Counted from the first letter of the stretch, positions 18,482 through 28,610 are shown. The stretch is 64,000 nt of DNA from Stutzerimonas stutzeri (GCA_002387205.1 DGLA01000010.1:438-64437), one strand, 5' to 3'. Numbers and translations: made by a program. The notes: a model not told the origin generated them from the sequence alone.

Positions 18482-19750
18482 ATGTCCGAGGCAAACACTA
18501 CTTCTGGCGGTTCCGTACGGCGCTGGCTGTTAATCGGTATGGCAGTCACCGCGACTGCTGTGCTGCTCTGGTGGCTGTGGCCAACCGCAGCCGAGAATCC
18601 GCAAGCTCAGAAGCCGGGCGGTGGCCGTCCCGGATTCGGGGCGTTCAGCGGACCAACACCCGTGCGCGTCGCAACGGTCGAGCAGGGGCGATTCGAGGTC
18701 TACAGCAAGGCTCTCGGCACCGTTACGCCGCTCAGTACGGTGAACGTCCGCAGCCGGGTCGCGGGCGAGCTGGTCGAGGTTCGTTTCGAAGAGGGGCAGC
18801 GGGTCAAGGCGGGCGACCTGCTTGCGGTGATCGATCCGCGTCCTTACGAAGTCGCCTTGCAGCAGGCCGAAGGGACGTTGCAACAGAATCGTGCCCTGCT
18901 GCAGAACGCTCAGGTTGATCTGGACCGTTATCGCGGACTGTTCGCCGATGACAGTATTGCCAGGCAGACTCTGGATACTCAGCAGGCCCTGGTCAATCAA
19001 TACAAGGGCACCCTGGCGGCCAACCAGGCGGCCGTCAACGAAGCCAAGCTGAACCTGCAATTCACCCAGATTAGCGCCCCAATCGATGGTCGAGCAGGCT
19101 TACGCCAACTGGACAAGGGCAATCTGGTTGCAGCCAACGACACCACGCCGCTGGTAGTCATCACCCAGACCCAGCCCATGGCGATTACCTTCACCCTGCC
19201 TGAGGGTGAGTTGCCGCCGGTCATCTCGCGGTTCCGTAAGGGTGACGAACTGACTGTCCAAGCCTGGGACCGGGGCGAGCGGATGCTTTTCGGCGAAGGC
19301 GTGCTGCAGAGCCTCGATAACCAGATCGATGCCACCACTGGCACCCTCAAGCTCAAGGCACGGTTCGACAACGAGCAGGAGCTGCTGCTGCCCAACCAGT
19401 TCGTCAACGTTCGCTTGCGCGTAGAAACGCTGGACGATGCGGTGCTGATCCCGGCGGCGGCGCTGCAATTCGGTTCGAAAGGCAATTTCGCCTACGTCGT
19501 TGGTGACGATTCGAAGGTTGAGCTGCGTACCCTCGAGGTCGGACCGAGCAACGGTGAAATGACAGTTATCACCAACGGCCTGAAGGCCGGCGAACGAATC
19601 GTGATGGAGGGCACCGACCGACTGCGTGACGGCGCACAGGTCGAGGTTGTGGACCGTAAGCAGCTGGCTGAGAAAGCCGCCGAGAGCCCGACGGTAGAGA
19701 CGCAGCAGCGTCCCGAGCGGGCTGCCGGTTCGGAGCGCCCGGCGCGATGA
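18482..19750 (+). CDS. muxA: RND efflux periplasmic adaptor, MuxA/MdtA type
   Basis: A 422-residue membrane-fusion protein. It is anchored by one N-terminal membrane segment (about 15-33). Then come the half-lipoyl motif VRSRVAGELVEVRFEEGQRV near 91-110, an alpha-helical hairpin, the second lipoyl half (ISAPIDGRAGLRQLDKGNLV) and a beta-barrel/membrane-proximal domain. It links the MuxB/MuxC pumps to OpmB. The start at 18482 has AGGCG upstream. The next gene overlaps by 4 bp (ATGA). The MdtABC/MuxABC architecture, one adaptor with two different RND pumps, fixes the identity. Confidence 0.88.
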   Translation: MSEANTTSGGSVRRWLLIGMAVTATAVLLWWLWPTAAENPQAQKPGGGRPGFGAFSGPTPVRVATVEQGRFEVYSKALGTVTPLSTVNVRSRVAGELVEVRFEEGQRVKAGDLLAVIDPRPYEVALQQAEGTLQQNRALLQNAQVDLDRYRGLFADDSIARQTLDTQQALVNQYKGTLAANQAAVNEAKLNLQFTQISAPIDGRAGLRQLDKGNLVAANDTTPLVVITQTQPMAITFTLPEGELPPVISRFRKGDELTVQAWDRGERMLFGEGVLQSLDNQIDATTGTLKLKARFDNEQELLLPNQFVNVRLRVETLDDAVLIPAAALQFGSKGNFAYVVGDDSKVELRTLEVGPSNGEMTVITNGLKAGERIVMEGTDRLRDGAQVEVVDRKQLAEKAAESPTVETQQRPERAAGSERPAR

Positions 19751-22700
19751 ATATCTCGCGGCTGTTCATCCTGCGTCCGGTGGCGACCACGCTGACCATG
19801 ATCGCGATTCTGATCGCGGGTCTGATCGCCTATCGCATGTTGCCCGTGGCCGCGTTGCCCCAGGTCGATTACCCGACCATCCGTGTGATGACGCTGTATC
19901 CAGGCGCCAGTCCGGAAGTGATGACCAGTGCCGTGACGGCGCCGCTAGAACGGCAGTTCGGACAGATGCCGGGTCTGACGCAGATGTCCTCGACCAGCTC
20001 TGGAGGCGCCTCGGTTATAACCCTGCGCTTCTCGCTGGACGTCGAGCTGGATGTCGCCGAACAGGAGGTTCAGGCCGCTATCAACGCCGGGAGCAATCTG
20101 CTGCCGGATGATCTGCCCGCGCCTCCGGTGTACAACAAGGTCAATCCGGCCGACACCCCGGTCATGACGCTTGCCATCACCTCGGAAAGCCTGGCGCTGC
20201 CGGAGCTGCATGATCTGGTCGATACGCGGATGGCGCAGAAGCTCGCACAGATCAGCGGTGTCGGCATGGTCAGCATTGCCGGTGGTCAACGTCCTGCCGT
20301 GCGTATCCGCGTGAACCCCGAGGCGCTGGCGTCTTATGGATTGTCGCTCGCCGATGTCCGCACGCTGGTGACCAGTTCCAACGTCAACCAGCCCAAGGGT
20401 AACTTTGACGGTCCGACACGAGTCTCGATGCTCGACGCCAATGACCAGCTGAAGACTCCAGAAGAATATGCCGAGCTGATCCTGACCTATCAGGATGGCG
20501 CTGCGCTGCGGCTCAAGGATGTCGCCGACATCATCGATGGCGCTGAAAATGAACGTCTTGCTGCGTGGGCCAACCAGAGCCAGGCCGTACTCCTGAATAT
20601 CCAGCGTCAGCCTGGCGCCAACGTGATCGAGGTGGTCGAGCGGATAAAGGCGTTGCTGCCCGAAGTCACCGCAAGCATGCCGGCTGGCCTCGACGTGGTG
20701 GTGCTGACCGATCGCACCCAGACCATCCGCGCTGCCGTGACCGACGTGCAGCACGAGCTGATGCTCGCCACGGTTCTGGTGGTGCTGGTCACGTTCATCT
20801 TTCTGAAGAAGATCTCTGCCACCATCATTCCGTCGATCGCGGTTCCGCTTTCCCTGGTGGGCACCTTTGCGGTGATGTACCTGGCGGGGTTCTCGCTCAA
20901 TAACCTTACGCTGATGGCGCTGACCATCGCCACCGGTTTCGTGGTCGACGACGCGATCGTCATGCTCGAGAACATTGCACGTCACGTGGAGGAAGGCGAG
21001 ACGCCGCTACAGGCTGCACTGAAAGGCGCGAGGCAGATCGGCTTTACCCTCATTTCACTGACCCTGTCGCTGATTGCGGTACTGATTCCACTTCTGTTCA
21101 TGCAGGACGTGGTGGGGCGCCTGTTCCGCGAGTTCGCCATCACCCTGGCGGTCGCGATTCTGATTTCCCTGGTGGTCTCGTTGACGCTGACCCCGATGAT
21201 GTGCGCCAAGTTGCTCAAACCCGCAGCGGTTGAAAAGGCCAAGCCAGACTGGGTCGAGCGCCTTATCGGAGGCTATTCCCGCTGGCTGACCTGGGTGCTG
21301 GGCCATCAGACCCTGACGCTGCTGGTTGCCGTGGGCACGCTGGGTCTGACGGTGGTGCTGTATCTGGCAGTGCCGAAGGGCTTCTTTCCGGTGCAGGACA
21401 CCGGCGTGATTCAAGGCATCAGCGAGGCACCGCAGTCGATTTCATTTCGCGCCATGAGCGAGCGCCAGCAGTCCCTGTCACGCGTGATCCTGGCGGATCC
21501 TGCGGTGGCCAGTCTGTCGTCCTATATCGGTGTCGACGGCGACAACGTAACGCTCAATAGCGGGCGGATGCTGATCAACCTAAAGCCCCATGGCGAGCGT
21601 GATGTCACGGCCAGCCAGGTGATCGATCGCCTGCGTCCAGAGCTGGCAAAACTGCCTGGCATCGAGCTGTACATGCAGCCGGTGCAGGACCTGTCCATCG
21701 AAGATAGGGTCAGCCGTACACAGTTCCAGTTCAGCCTGGAGTCCCCCGACGGCGAGTTGCTGGAGGAGTGGACGCCGCGGCTGGTGGCGGCGCTACGTGA
21801 GCGACCGGAGCTGACCGATGTAGCAAGCGGCCTGCAAAGCGATGGCCTGCAGATCTTCCTGGATATCGACCGGGATGCAGCGGCACGCCTGGGGATACAA
21901 ATCTCGGCGATTACCGACGCGCTGTACGATGCATTTGGCCAACGTCAGATTTCCACAATCTTCACCCAGGCCAGCCAGTATCGCGTGGTGCTCGAAGCCG
22001 AGGCAGGCAACCGCCTTGGCGCCCAGGCGTTGGAACAGCTGTTCGTGCAGAGCGAAGGAGGCACCCCGGTCAGGCTGTCGAGCCTGGCGACTCTGCAACA
22101 GCGAAATGCCCCCTTGTTGATCAACCATATCGGCCAGTTTCCTGCGGTTACCCTGTCATTCAACCTGGCGGACGGGGTCTCGCTGGGCAAAGCGGTAGAG
22201 GTCATAGAGGGCGTCGAGGCGGAAATCGGCATGCCAGCGGGAATCCAGAGCCGGTTCCAGGGTGCGGCTGAAGCCTTCCGTGCGTCGTTGTCGAGCACGT
22301 TGCTGCTGATTCTGGCCGCGGTGGTGACTATGTACATCGTGCTTGGTGTGCTCTATGAGAGCTACATCCACCCGATCACTATTCTGTCGACCCTGCCTTC
22401 GGCCGCAGTAGGCGCCTTGCTGGCGTTGCTGCTGACCGGCAACGACCTGGGACTGATCGCGATCATCGGCATCATCCTGCTCATCGGCATCGTCAAGAAA
22501 AACGCCATCATGATGATCGACTTCGCGCTGGAGGCCGAGCGCCATCAGGGCATGAGTCCCCAGGACGCGATCTACCGCGCCGCCTTGCTGCGTTTCCGAC
22601 CCATCCTGATGACCACGCTGGCTGCACTGTTCGGTGCGGTGCCGTTGATGCTGGCTTCAGGCTCCGGCGCCGAGCTCCGCCAGCCGCTGGGTCTGGTGCT

Positions 22701-22827
22701 GGTGGGCGGCTTGCTGCTCAGCCAGCTGCTGACGCTATTCACCACGCCGGTGATCTACCTGTTTTTTGATCGGTTGGGCCAGCGATTCGCTCGCCGGAAC
22801 AAGGCAGGGCAGGAGGCGAACGCATGA
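19747..22827 (+). CDS. muxB: RND multidrug efflux pump subunit, MuxB/MdtB type
   Basis: A 1026-residue, 12-TM proton-driven RND transporter that pairs with MuxC in a heterotrimeric pump. The N-terminus MNISRLFILRPVATTLTMIA is typical. The proton-relay Asp pair is Asp401-Asp402 in ATGFVVDDAIVMLEN. Two large periplasmic loops and the C-terminal ALLRFRPILMTTLAALFGAV repeat are intact. It overlaps muxA by 4 bp. A 106-bp gap with inverted repeats separates it from muxC, whereas the other junctions in the operon overlap. Confidence 0.9.
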   Translation: MNISRLFILRPVATTLTMIAILIAGLIAYRMLPVAALPQVDYPTIRVMTLYPGASPEVMTSAVTAPLERQFGQMPGLTQMSSTSSGGASVITLRFSLDVELDVAEQEVQAAINAGSNLLPDDLPAPPVYNKVNPADTPVMTLAITSESLALPELHDLVDTRMAQKLAQISGVGMVSIAGGQRPAVRIRVNPEALASYGLSLADVRTLVTSSNVNQPKGNFDGPTRVSMLDANDQLKTPEEYAELILTYQDGAALRLKDVADIIDGAENERLAAWANQSQAVLLNIQRQPGANVIEVVERIKALLPEVTASMPAGLDVVVLTDRTQTIRAAVTDVQHELMLATVLVVLVTFIFLKKISATIIPSIAVPLSLVGTFAVMYLAGFSLNNLTLMALTIATGFVVDDAIVMLENIARHVEEGETPLQAALKGARQIGFTLISLTLSLIAVLIPLLFMQDVVGRLFREFAITLAVAILISLVVSLTLTPMMCAKLLKPAAVEKAKPDWVERLIGGYSRWLTWVLGHQTLTLLVAVGTLGLTVVLYLAVPKGFFPVQDTGVIQGISEAPQSISFRAMSERQQSLSRVILADPAVASLSSYIGVDGDNVTLNSGRMLINLKPHGERDVTASQVIDRLRPELAKLPGIELYMQPVQDLSIEDRVSRTQFQFSLESPDGELLEEWTPRLVAALRERPELTDVASGLQSDGLQIFLDIDRDAAARLGIQISAITDALYDAFGQRQISTIFTQASQYRVVLEAEAGNRLGAQALEQLFVQSEGGTPVRLSSLATLQQRNAPLLINHIGQFPAVTLSFNLADGVSLGKAVEVIEGVEAEIGMPAGIQSRFQGAAEAFRASLSSTLLLILAAVVTMYIVLGVLYESYIHPITILSTLPSAAVGALLALLLTGNDLGLIAIIGIILLIGIVKKNAIMMIDFALEAERHQGMSPQDAIYRAALLRFRPILMTTLAALFGAVPLMLASGSGAELRQPLGLVLVGGLLLSQLLTLFTTPVIYLFFDRLGQRFARRNKAGQEANA

Positions 22828-22840
22828 TCGCTTCGAAAGC

Positions 22841-22919
22841 AGGCTGGAGGCTTAAGGCTGAACGAAAGGTCCAAAGCCAGCACCTGAGGTGCCGTCGTCC
22901 AGCCATCAGCCTCCAGCCT
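22841..22919. repeat. Palindromic element in the muxB-muxC gap
   Basis: Perfect 12-bp inverted arms (AGGCTGGAGGCT at 22841-22852 and AGCCTCCAGCCT at 22908-22919) enclose a 55-nt loop. The loop holds a second palindrome, GCACCT-G-AGGTGC (22880-22892). The arms are made of GGCTGGA/TCCAGCC units. It looks like a REP-type extragenic element, and the RNA would fold into a cruciform between two cistrons. Confidence 0.65.
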
Positions 22920-22933
22920 CCAGCGGCACGGAC

Positions 22934-25900
22934 ATGAACCTTTCCGCCCCCTTCATCGCGCGCCCGGTCGCGACCATGCTGCTGAGCCTGACGATTCTAT
23001 TGCTGGGCGGGGTCAGCTTCGGGCTGTTGCCGGTGTCGCCTCTACCGAACATGGATTTCCCGGTCATCACGGTGCAGGCTAGCCTGCCTGGCGCAAGCCC
23101 TGAAATCATGGCGTCGAGCGTGGCGACGCCACTGGAACGGTCACTCGGCAGCATCGCCGGGGTCAGCCAGATGAGCAGCCGCAGCAGCCAGGGTTCGACG
23201 CGGATCATCATCCAATTCGACCTGGACCGGGATATCAACGGTGCCGCACGTGACGTTCAGGCTGCGATCAACGCGTCACGCAATCTGTTACCGAGCGGCA
23301 TGCGCAGCATGCCCAGCTACCGTAAGGTCAACCCGGCCCAGGCGCCGATCATGGTGCTGTCGCTGACCTCCGATGTGCTCGACAAAGGCCAGCTCTACGA
23401 CGTCGGGTCCACCATCCTGGCGCAAAAGCTGTCGCAGGTACCGGGCGTGGGGGAAGTACAGGTTGGCGGCAGTTCGCTGCCGGCAGTCCGCGTCCAGCTT
23501 CAGCCACAACAGCTGGAACAGTACGGGGTGTCCCTCGACGAGGTGCGCCAGACCATTGCGTCCGCGAATGTTCGCCGCCCAAAGGGCATGGTTGAAGACG
23601 ACGATCGCCACTGGCAGGTTCAGGCCAGCGATCAGCTGCATGAAGCTGCCGATTATCTGCCCCTGGTCATCCGTTACCAGGATGGTGCCGTATTGCGCCT
23701 GAGCGATGTGGCAGAGGTCACCGATGGCGTGGAAGACCGCTACAACGACGGCTTTTTCAACAACGAAAGCGCCGTGCTGCTGGTCATCAACCGGCAGGCC
23801 GGCGCCAATATCATCGAAACCATCGAAGGCATTCGTAACGAGCTGCCCGCGCTGCAGGCCATCGTGCCGGGCAGCGTTAACGTTGCTGTCGCCATGGACC
23901 GATCACCCGTCATTCGCGCGACCCTGCACGAGGCTGAACGCACCCTGCTGATCGCGGTGGGGCTGGTGGTGTTGCTGGTGTTCCTGTTCCTGGGACGCCT
24001 GCGCAGCGCGCTGATTCCGGCCCTGGCCGTGCCGGTCTCGCTGGTGGGTACCTTTGCCGTGATGTACCTGTTCGGCTTCTCGCTCAACGTGCTGTCGCTG
24101 ATGGCCCTGATTCTTGCGGCAGGGCTGGTGGTGGACGACGCCATCGTGGTGCTGGAGAACATCGCCAGGCATATCGATGACGGGGTGCCGCCCATGCGAG
24201 CCGCCTATAGCGGTACCCGTGAGGTGGGCTTTACGCTGCTGTCGATGAACCTTTCCCTGGTGGTTGTTTTCGTCTCGATCCTGTTCATGGGGGGCATTGT
24301 CGAACGGCTGTTCCGTGAGTTCTCCATCACCCTGGCCGCTGCGATCATGGTCTCGTTGCTGGTTTCGCTGACCCTGACGCCGATGCTCTGTGCGCGTTGG
24401 CTCAAATCCCATCAGCCAGAGCAGGATGGCCGTCTGCACCGCTGGAGCCACGATGCGCACCAGTGGTTGCTGCGCTACTACGACCGCTCGCTCGGCTGGG
24501 CGCTGCGTCACCGTCGCATTACCTTGCTGACGCTGCTGGCCACCATCGCATTGAATGTCGTGCTCTACATCCAGGTGCCGAAAACCTTCCTGCCACAGCA
24601 GGATACCGGCCAGCTGACCGGGTTCATCCGAGGCGACGACGGCCTGTCGTTCCAGGTCATGCAGCCGAAGATGGAGGCCTACCGCAAGGCGGTGCTGGCC
24701 GATCCGGCTGTCGAGAGCGTGGCAGGTTACATCGGGGGGCAGGGCGGCATTAACAACGCCTTCATGATTGTCCGGCTCAAGCCGCTGGACGAGCGCAATA
24801 TCTCCTCGCAAAAAGTCATCGAACGTATCCGCAAAAACCTGCCGCAGGTGCCTGGTGGGCGACTGTTCCTGATGGCTGACCAGGATCTGCAGTTCGGCGG
24901 CGGTCGCCAGAGCAGTTCGGCGTATTCGTACAATCTGCTCGCTGGTGATCTGGACGACCTGCGAACCTGGCTGCCGCGGGTTACCCAGGCGCTGATGGAG
25001 CTGCCGGAGCTGACCAGCATCGACGCCAACGAAGGCGAGGGCGCACAGCAGATCACCCTCAAGGTCGACCGGGACGCGGCCAAGCGGCTCGGTATCGATA
25101 TGAGCACAGTCACCACCCTGCTCAACAACGCGTTCAGCCAGCGGCAGATCTCCACCATTTACGAGTCGTTGAACCAGTACCAGGTGGTAATGGAGATCGA
25201 TCCGGCTTACGCGCAAAGCCCCGAGGTGCTGGAACAGATCAATGTGATCACCAGCGACGGTCGCCGGGTTCCGCTAGCTGCGTTCGCGCGCTATGAGCGC
25301 AGCCTCGAGGAAGATCGCGTCAGCCATGACGGCCAATTTGCAGCGGAAAACATCGACTTCGACCTGGCGCCGGGCGTGAGCCTGGAAGAAGCAACCCTGG
25401 CCATCGAGCGGGCAGTTGCGGCGATTGGCTTGCCCAGTGAAGTTCAGGGGCGTCTTGGCGGCACCGGTGACGTGTTCCAGTCGACCCAGGCCGGCCAGCC
25501 GTTCATGATCCTCGGCGCGTTGGTGCTTGTCTACATCGTGCTTGGCGTGCTGTACGAGAGCTACATTCACCCGCTGACCATCCTTTCGACCTTGCCATCA
25601 GCAGGTGTGGGGGCGCTGCTGGCGATCATCCTGATGCGAGAGCAGTTCAGTCTGATCTCGCTGCTCGGACTGTTCCTGCTGATCGGGGTGGTGAAGAAGA
25701 ACGCGATCCTGATGATCGACCTGGCGTTGCAGTTCGAGCGCAACGATCAGCTGTCGCCTGCTGAATCGATTCGTCGAGCCTGCCTGCTGCGCTTCCGGCC
25801 CATTCTGATGACCACAATGGCCGCGATTCTCGGTGCATTGCCCTTGCTGATGGGCGGCGCCGAAGGTGCGGAAATGCGTCAGCCGCTGGGTCTGACCATC

Positions 25901-26038
25901 ATTGGTGGCCTGATGCTCAGCCAGATCCTGACGCTCTACACCACGCCGGTGGTCTACCTGTATCTGGACCGGGCGCGCCATCGTTTCAACAGCTGGCGCG
26001 GTGTGCGCACCGACGCTGCACTGGAAAATCCGCTATGA
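22934..26038 (+). CDS. muxC: RND multidrug efflux pump subunit, MuxC/MdtC type
   Basis: A 1034-residue RND transporter, the second pump protein of the MuxABC system. The start MNLSAPFIARPVATMLLSLT at 22934 is the canonical N-terminus; the frame opens 45 bp earlier within the repeat element. The proton-relay pair is Asp401-Asp402 in AAGLVVDDAIVVLEN. The C-terminal half repeats the fold, with LLIGVVKKNAILMIDLALQ and CLLRFRPILMTTMAAILGAL. It is clearly divergent from MuxB, as expected for the heteromeric arrangement. It overlaps opmB by 4 bp. Confidence 0.9.
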   Translation: MNLSAPFIARPVATMLLSLTILLLGGVSFGLLPVSPLPNMDFPVITVQASLPGASPEIMASSVATPLERSLGSIAGVSQMSSRSSQGSTRIIIQFDLDRDINGAARDVQAAINASRNLLPSGMRSMPSYRKVNPAQAPIMVLSLTSDVLDKGQLYDVGSTILAQKLSQVPGVGEVQVGGSSLPAVRVQLQPQQLEQYGVSLDEVRQTIASANVRRPKGMVEDDDRHWQVQASDQLHEAADYLPLVIRYQDGAVLRLSDVAEVTDGVEDRYNDGFFNNESAVLLVINRQAGANIIETIEGIRNELPALQAIVPGSVNVAVAMDRSPVIRATLHEAERTLLIAVGLVVLLVFLFLGRLRSALIPALAVPVSLVGTFAVMYLFGFSLNVLSLMALILAAGLVVDDAIVVLENIARHIDDGVPPMRAAYSGTREVGFTLLSMNLSLVVVFVSILFMGGIVERLFREFSITLAAAIMVSLLVSLTLTPMLCARWLKSHQPEQDGRLHRWSHDAHQWLLRYYDRSLGWALRHRRITLLTLLATIALNVVLYIQVPKTFLPQQDTGQLTGFIRGDDGLSFQVMQPKMEAYRKAVLADPAVESVAGYIGGQGGINNAFMIVRLKPLDERNISSQKVIERIRKNLPQVPGGRLFLMADQDLQFGGGRQSSSAYSYNLLAGDLDDLRTWLPRVTQALMELPELTSIDANEGEGAQQITLKVDRDAAKRLGIDMSTVTTLLNNAFSQRQISTIYESLNQYQVVMEIDPAYAQSPEVLEQINVITSDGRRVPLAAFARYERSLEEDRVSHDGQFAAENIDFDLAPGVSLEEATLAIERAVAAIGLPSEVQGRLGGTGDVFQSTQAGQPFMILGALVLVYIVLGVLYESYIHPLTILSTLPSAGVGALLAIILMREQFSLISLLGLFLLIGVVKKNAILMIDLALQFERNDQLSPAESIRRACLLRFRPILMTTMAAILGALPLLMGGAEGAEMRQPLGLTIIGGLMLSQILTLYTTPVVYLYLDRARHRFNSWRGVRTDAALENPL

Positions 26039-27510
26039 GTTCGTTGTCTCTGAAACACGCCTTACGCCCGCTCACTGTTTTCGTCATGACGGTATCCCTT
26101 GGGGCCTGCACGCTCGGGCCTGACTACGAGCGCCCGGACCTGCCAATGGCTGCCGAGTTCAAGCAGGCCGAAGGGTGGAAGGTCGCCAACCCCGCCGATG
26201 TGCTGGAGCGGGGGGATTGGTGGGCGCTGTATGGCGATGCCGAGTTGAACCAACTGGTCGGACGCCTGAACGTATCCAACCAGAATCTGGCGGCCGCCGA
26301 AGCGCAGTACCGTAGTGCCCGGGCATTGGTCCGGGGGGCTCGCTCGCAGTTGTTCCCCTCGGTCGGCGGCAGCGGCGGCGCCACACGCGCAGGACAGGGC
26401 AGTTCCACCAGCACGACTACTCAAAGCGGGTCCAGCAGTAGCGGTGTCAGCGAGAGCTACAGCGTCGGCCTCGACGCGTCCTGGGAGCTGGACATATGGG
26501 GCCGGCTGCGGCGGAATCTGGAAGCCAACCGGGCCAGCATGCAGGCCAGCGCGGCTGACGTTGCAGCGGTACGCTTGAGTCTGCAATCAGAACTAGTCCA
26601 GACCTACCTGCAGCTGCGGATAATCGATGAGCAGCAGCGGTTGTTGAATCAGTCGGTCGAAGCCTTCGCTCGCTCGCTGCGCCTGACGGAAAACCAGTAC
26701 CGGGCGGGCATCGTTCCGAAATCCGACGTAACCCAGGCGCTGACCCAACTCAGGAGCACCGAAGCCCAGGCCATAGACCTGCAATGGCAACGCGCGCAGC
26801 TGGAACACGCCATTGCGGTACTGGTTGGCGTGCCGCCGTCGGAATTGAACATTGCCGAGCGTGATGCCATTCCGGAGCTGCCGGCCGTACCCTTGGCGTT
26901 GCCTTCGCAATTGCTGGAACGTCGTCCGGATGTGGCTTCCGCCGAGCGGCAGGTGATCGCCGCGAATGCGCAGATTGGCGTAGCGGAAGCCGCGTGGTAC
27001 CCGGACCTGATCCTCTCGGCGAGCGGTGGATATCGAAATACCAGTTTCAACGACCTGATCAGCCTGCCGAACCGCTTCTGGTCACTTGGCCCGCAACTGG
27101 CGGTAACACTGCTCGACTTCGGCGCCCGTCGTGCCGATCTCGAAATAGCAGAAGCCAACTACGACCAGACGGTGGCCAACTATCGGCAGACCGTGCTCGA
27201 CAGCTTCCGCGAAGTCGAAGACAACCTGGTGCAGCTGCGGGTGCTTGCCGCCGAGGCGGTGATTCAGCGACAGGCGCTGGAAGCCGCACAGGAGTCGCTG
27301 CGCCTGATCGAAAACCAGTATCGCGCCGGGATGATCGACTACCTGAACGTCGCCACGGTACAGACCAGCGCACTGAACAACGAGCGTACCTATCTGACTC
27401 TGCTGGGCGATCAACTTGCGGCCAGCGTTCAGCTTATTGCAGCATTAGGCGGCGGTTGGGAGGAGTCGCAGCTGAACTTGGAGCCCATACTCGCGGCTCC
27501 GGAGCGCTGA
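26035..27510 (+). CDS. opmB: Outer-membrane efflux channel lipoprotein, OpmB type
   Basis: A 491-residue TolC/OprM-family outer-membrane factor that completes the MuxABC-OpmB tripartite pump. A lipobox (SLGAC, Cys25) ends the signal peptide. The two repeated halves each carry the RND-OMF pattern (LRLTENQYRAGIVPKSDV and LRLIENQYRAGMIDYLNV). A Ser/Thr-rich insertion at about residues 121-140 (SSTSTTTQSGSSSSG) is characteristic of a surface or equatorial loop. It is the last gene of the operon and is followed by a strong hairpin. Confidence 0.88.
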   Translation: MSSLSLKHALRPLTVFVMTVSLGACTLGPDYERPDLPMAAEFKQAEGWKVANPADVLERGDWWALYGDAELNQLVGRLNVSNQNLAAAEAQYRSARALVRGARSQLFPSVGGSGGATRAGQGSSTSTTTQSGSSSSGVSESYSVGLDASWELDIWGRLRRNLEANRASMQASAADVAAVRLSLQSELVQTYLQLRIIDEQQRLLNQSVEAFARSLRLTENQYRAGIVPKSDVTQALTQLRSTEAQAIDLQWQRAQLEHAIAVLVGVPPSELNIAERDAIPELPAVPLALPSQLLERRPDVASAERQVIAANAQIGVAEAAWYPDLILSASGGYRNTSFNDLISLPNRFWSLGPQLAVTLLDFGARRADLEIAEANYDQTVANYRQTVLDSFREVEDNLVQLRVLAAEAVIQRQALEAAQESLRLIENQYRAGMIDYLNVATVQTSALNNERTYLTLLGDQLAASVQLIAALGGGWEESQLNLEPILAAPER

Positions 27511-27575
27511 AGCAGGTCGACTCTGCTGCGCATGTAAACAGCAGAGTAAGTGCTACGCGTAGCTGCGGGCGGGAC

Positions 27576-27599
27576 AACCGCGGCATCGCCGCCGCGGTT
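27576..27599. terminator. Bidirectional terminator between opmB and dctP-like gene
   Basis: A perfect 8-bp stem (AACCGCGG / CCGCGGTT) with an 8-nt loop, flanked by TTTGG on the plus side, lies between the two convergent genes. Confidence 0.7.
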
Positions 27600-27614
27600 T
27601 GGTAAAACGGAAGA

Positions 27615-28610
27615 TCAGTTGCGCTGCTTGCGGTTGACCGTCTGCGCTGCCTTGATGATATCGGCCCCGATCACTGGCTCGAACTCTTGCCAAACCGGAC
27701 GCATGGCTTCACGCCATGCTTGGCGTTGTTCCGGGGTCAGCTCGATGATTTCGGACGTGCCCGCTTTGCGGATGCGCTCCAGATCAGCCTGATTGGCTTG
27801 CTCGGCGGCTCGGTTAACTTCGAAGGTGACTTCGTCGATGATGCTTTCCAGCTCGGTACGAATCCGGTGCGGGATACCAAACCAGAAGCTCGAATTGCTC
27901 ACCAGCATATAGTCCAGCACGCCATGGTTCGTTTCGGTGATGAAGGGCTGAACCGTATGCATTTTCTTGCTGTAGAGATTCGACCAGGTATTTTCCGTGC
28001 CTTGCACCGTGCCGTTCTGCAAGGCGCTGAAGGTGTCTGCGAAGGCGATCTTCCTGGTTGACGCGCCAACCTGTGCGAACTGAGACTCCAATACCCCGGA
28101 CGGTTGGATGCGGAAGGCGAGGCCTGTCGCATCGCTCGGCGTTTTCAAAGGTTTGGGCGCCGACAGTTGCTTCATACCGTTGTGCCAGTACGCCAGGCCG
28201 GTGATGCCCTGCTTTTCCATCGACAGCAATAGCTGGCGGCCCTTGGCGCGCTTCTGAAATCTGTCTACGGAGGCCAGGTCGTCGAAGAGAAACGGTAGGT
28301 CGAATACCTGTAGCTGTTTGGTGTATTGCTCGAACTTCGCAAGCGACGGTGCCAATAGCTGTACTTCGTTCCTGGCGAGAGCCTCCAGTTCGTTGGCATC
28401 GCCGAACAGGGTGGAATTGGGATAGACCTCGACGCTGACCTGGCCGGGCAGTCGTTCTTCGACCAGCTTCTTGAATAGAAGGGCGCCCTTGCCTTTGGGC
28501 GTGTCCTCAGCGACGACGTGGGAGAACTTGATGACGACCGGTTCAGCTTCGACCGCGGTCGCGGTCAACGCCAGCAGCAGGCTGGCGAGGGTGATGATCG
28601 GCTTGATCAT
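27615..28610 (-). CDS. TRAP transporter substrate-binding protein, DctP family
   Basis: A 331-residue periplasmic binding protein for C4-dicarboxylates or similar organic acids. The signal peptide (about 1-22, ending AVEA) precedes IKFSHVVAEDTPKGKGALLF, the typical DctP start. The ligand-arginine region LAFRIQPSGVLESQFAQVGA and the GTVQGTENTWSN motif are present. No dctQ or dctM membrane genes flank it, so it is an orphan here and must use partners elsewhere. The start at 28610 begins the signal peptide; the frame is open to 28700. It is downstream of oprN on the same strand, 211 bp away. Confidence 0.88.
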   Translation of the reverse strand: MIKPIITLASLLLALTATAVEAEPVVIKFSHVVAEDTPKGKGALLFKKLVEERLPGQVSVEVYPNSTLFGDANELEALARNEVQLLAPSLAKFEQYTKQLQVFDLPFLFDDLASVDRFQKRAKGRQLLLSMEKQGITGLAYWHNGMKQLSAPKPLKTPSDATGLAFRIQPSGVLESQFAQVGASTRKIAFADTFSALQNGTVQGTENTWSNLYSKKMHTVQPFITETNHGVLDYMLVSNSSFWFGIPHRIRTELESIIDEVTFEVNRAAEQANQADLERIRKAGTSEIIELTPEQRQAWREAMRPVWQEFEPVIGADIIKAAQTVNRKQRN

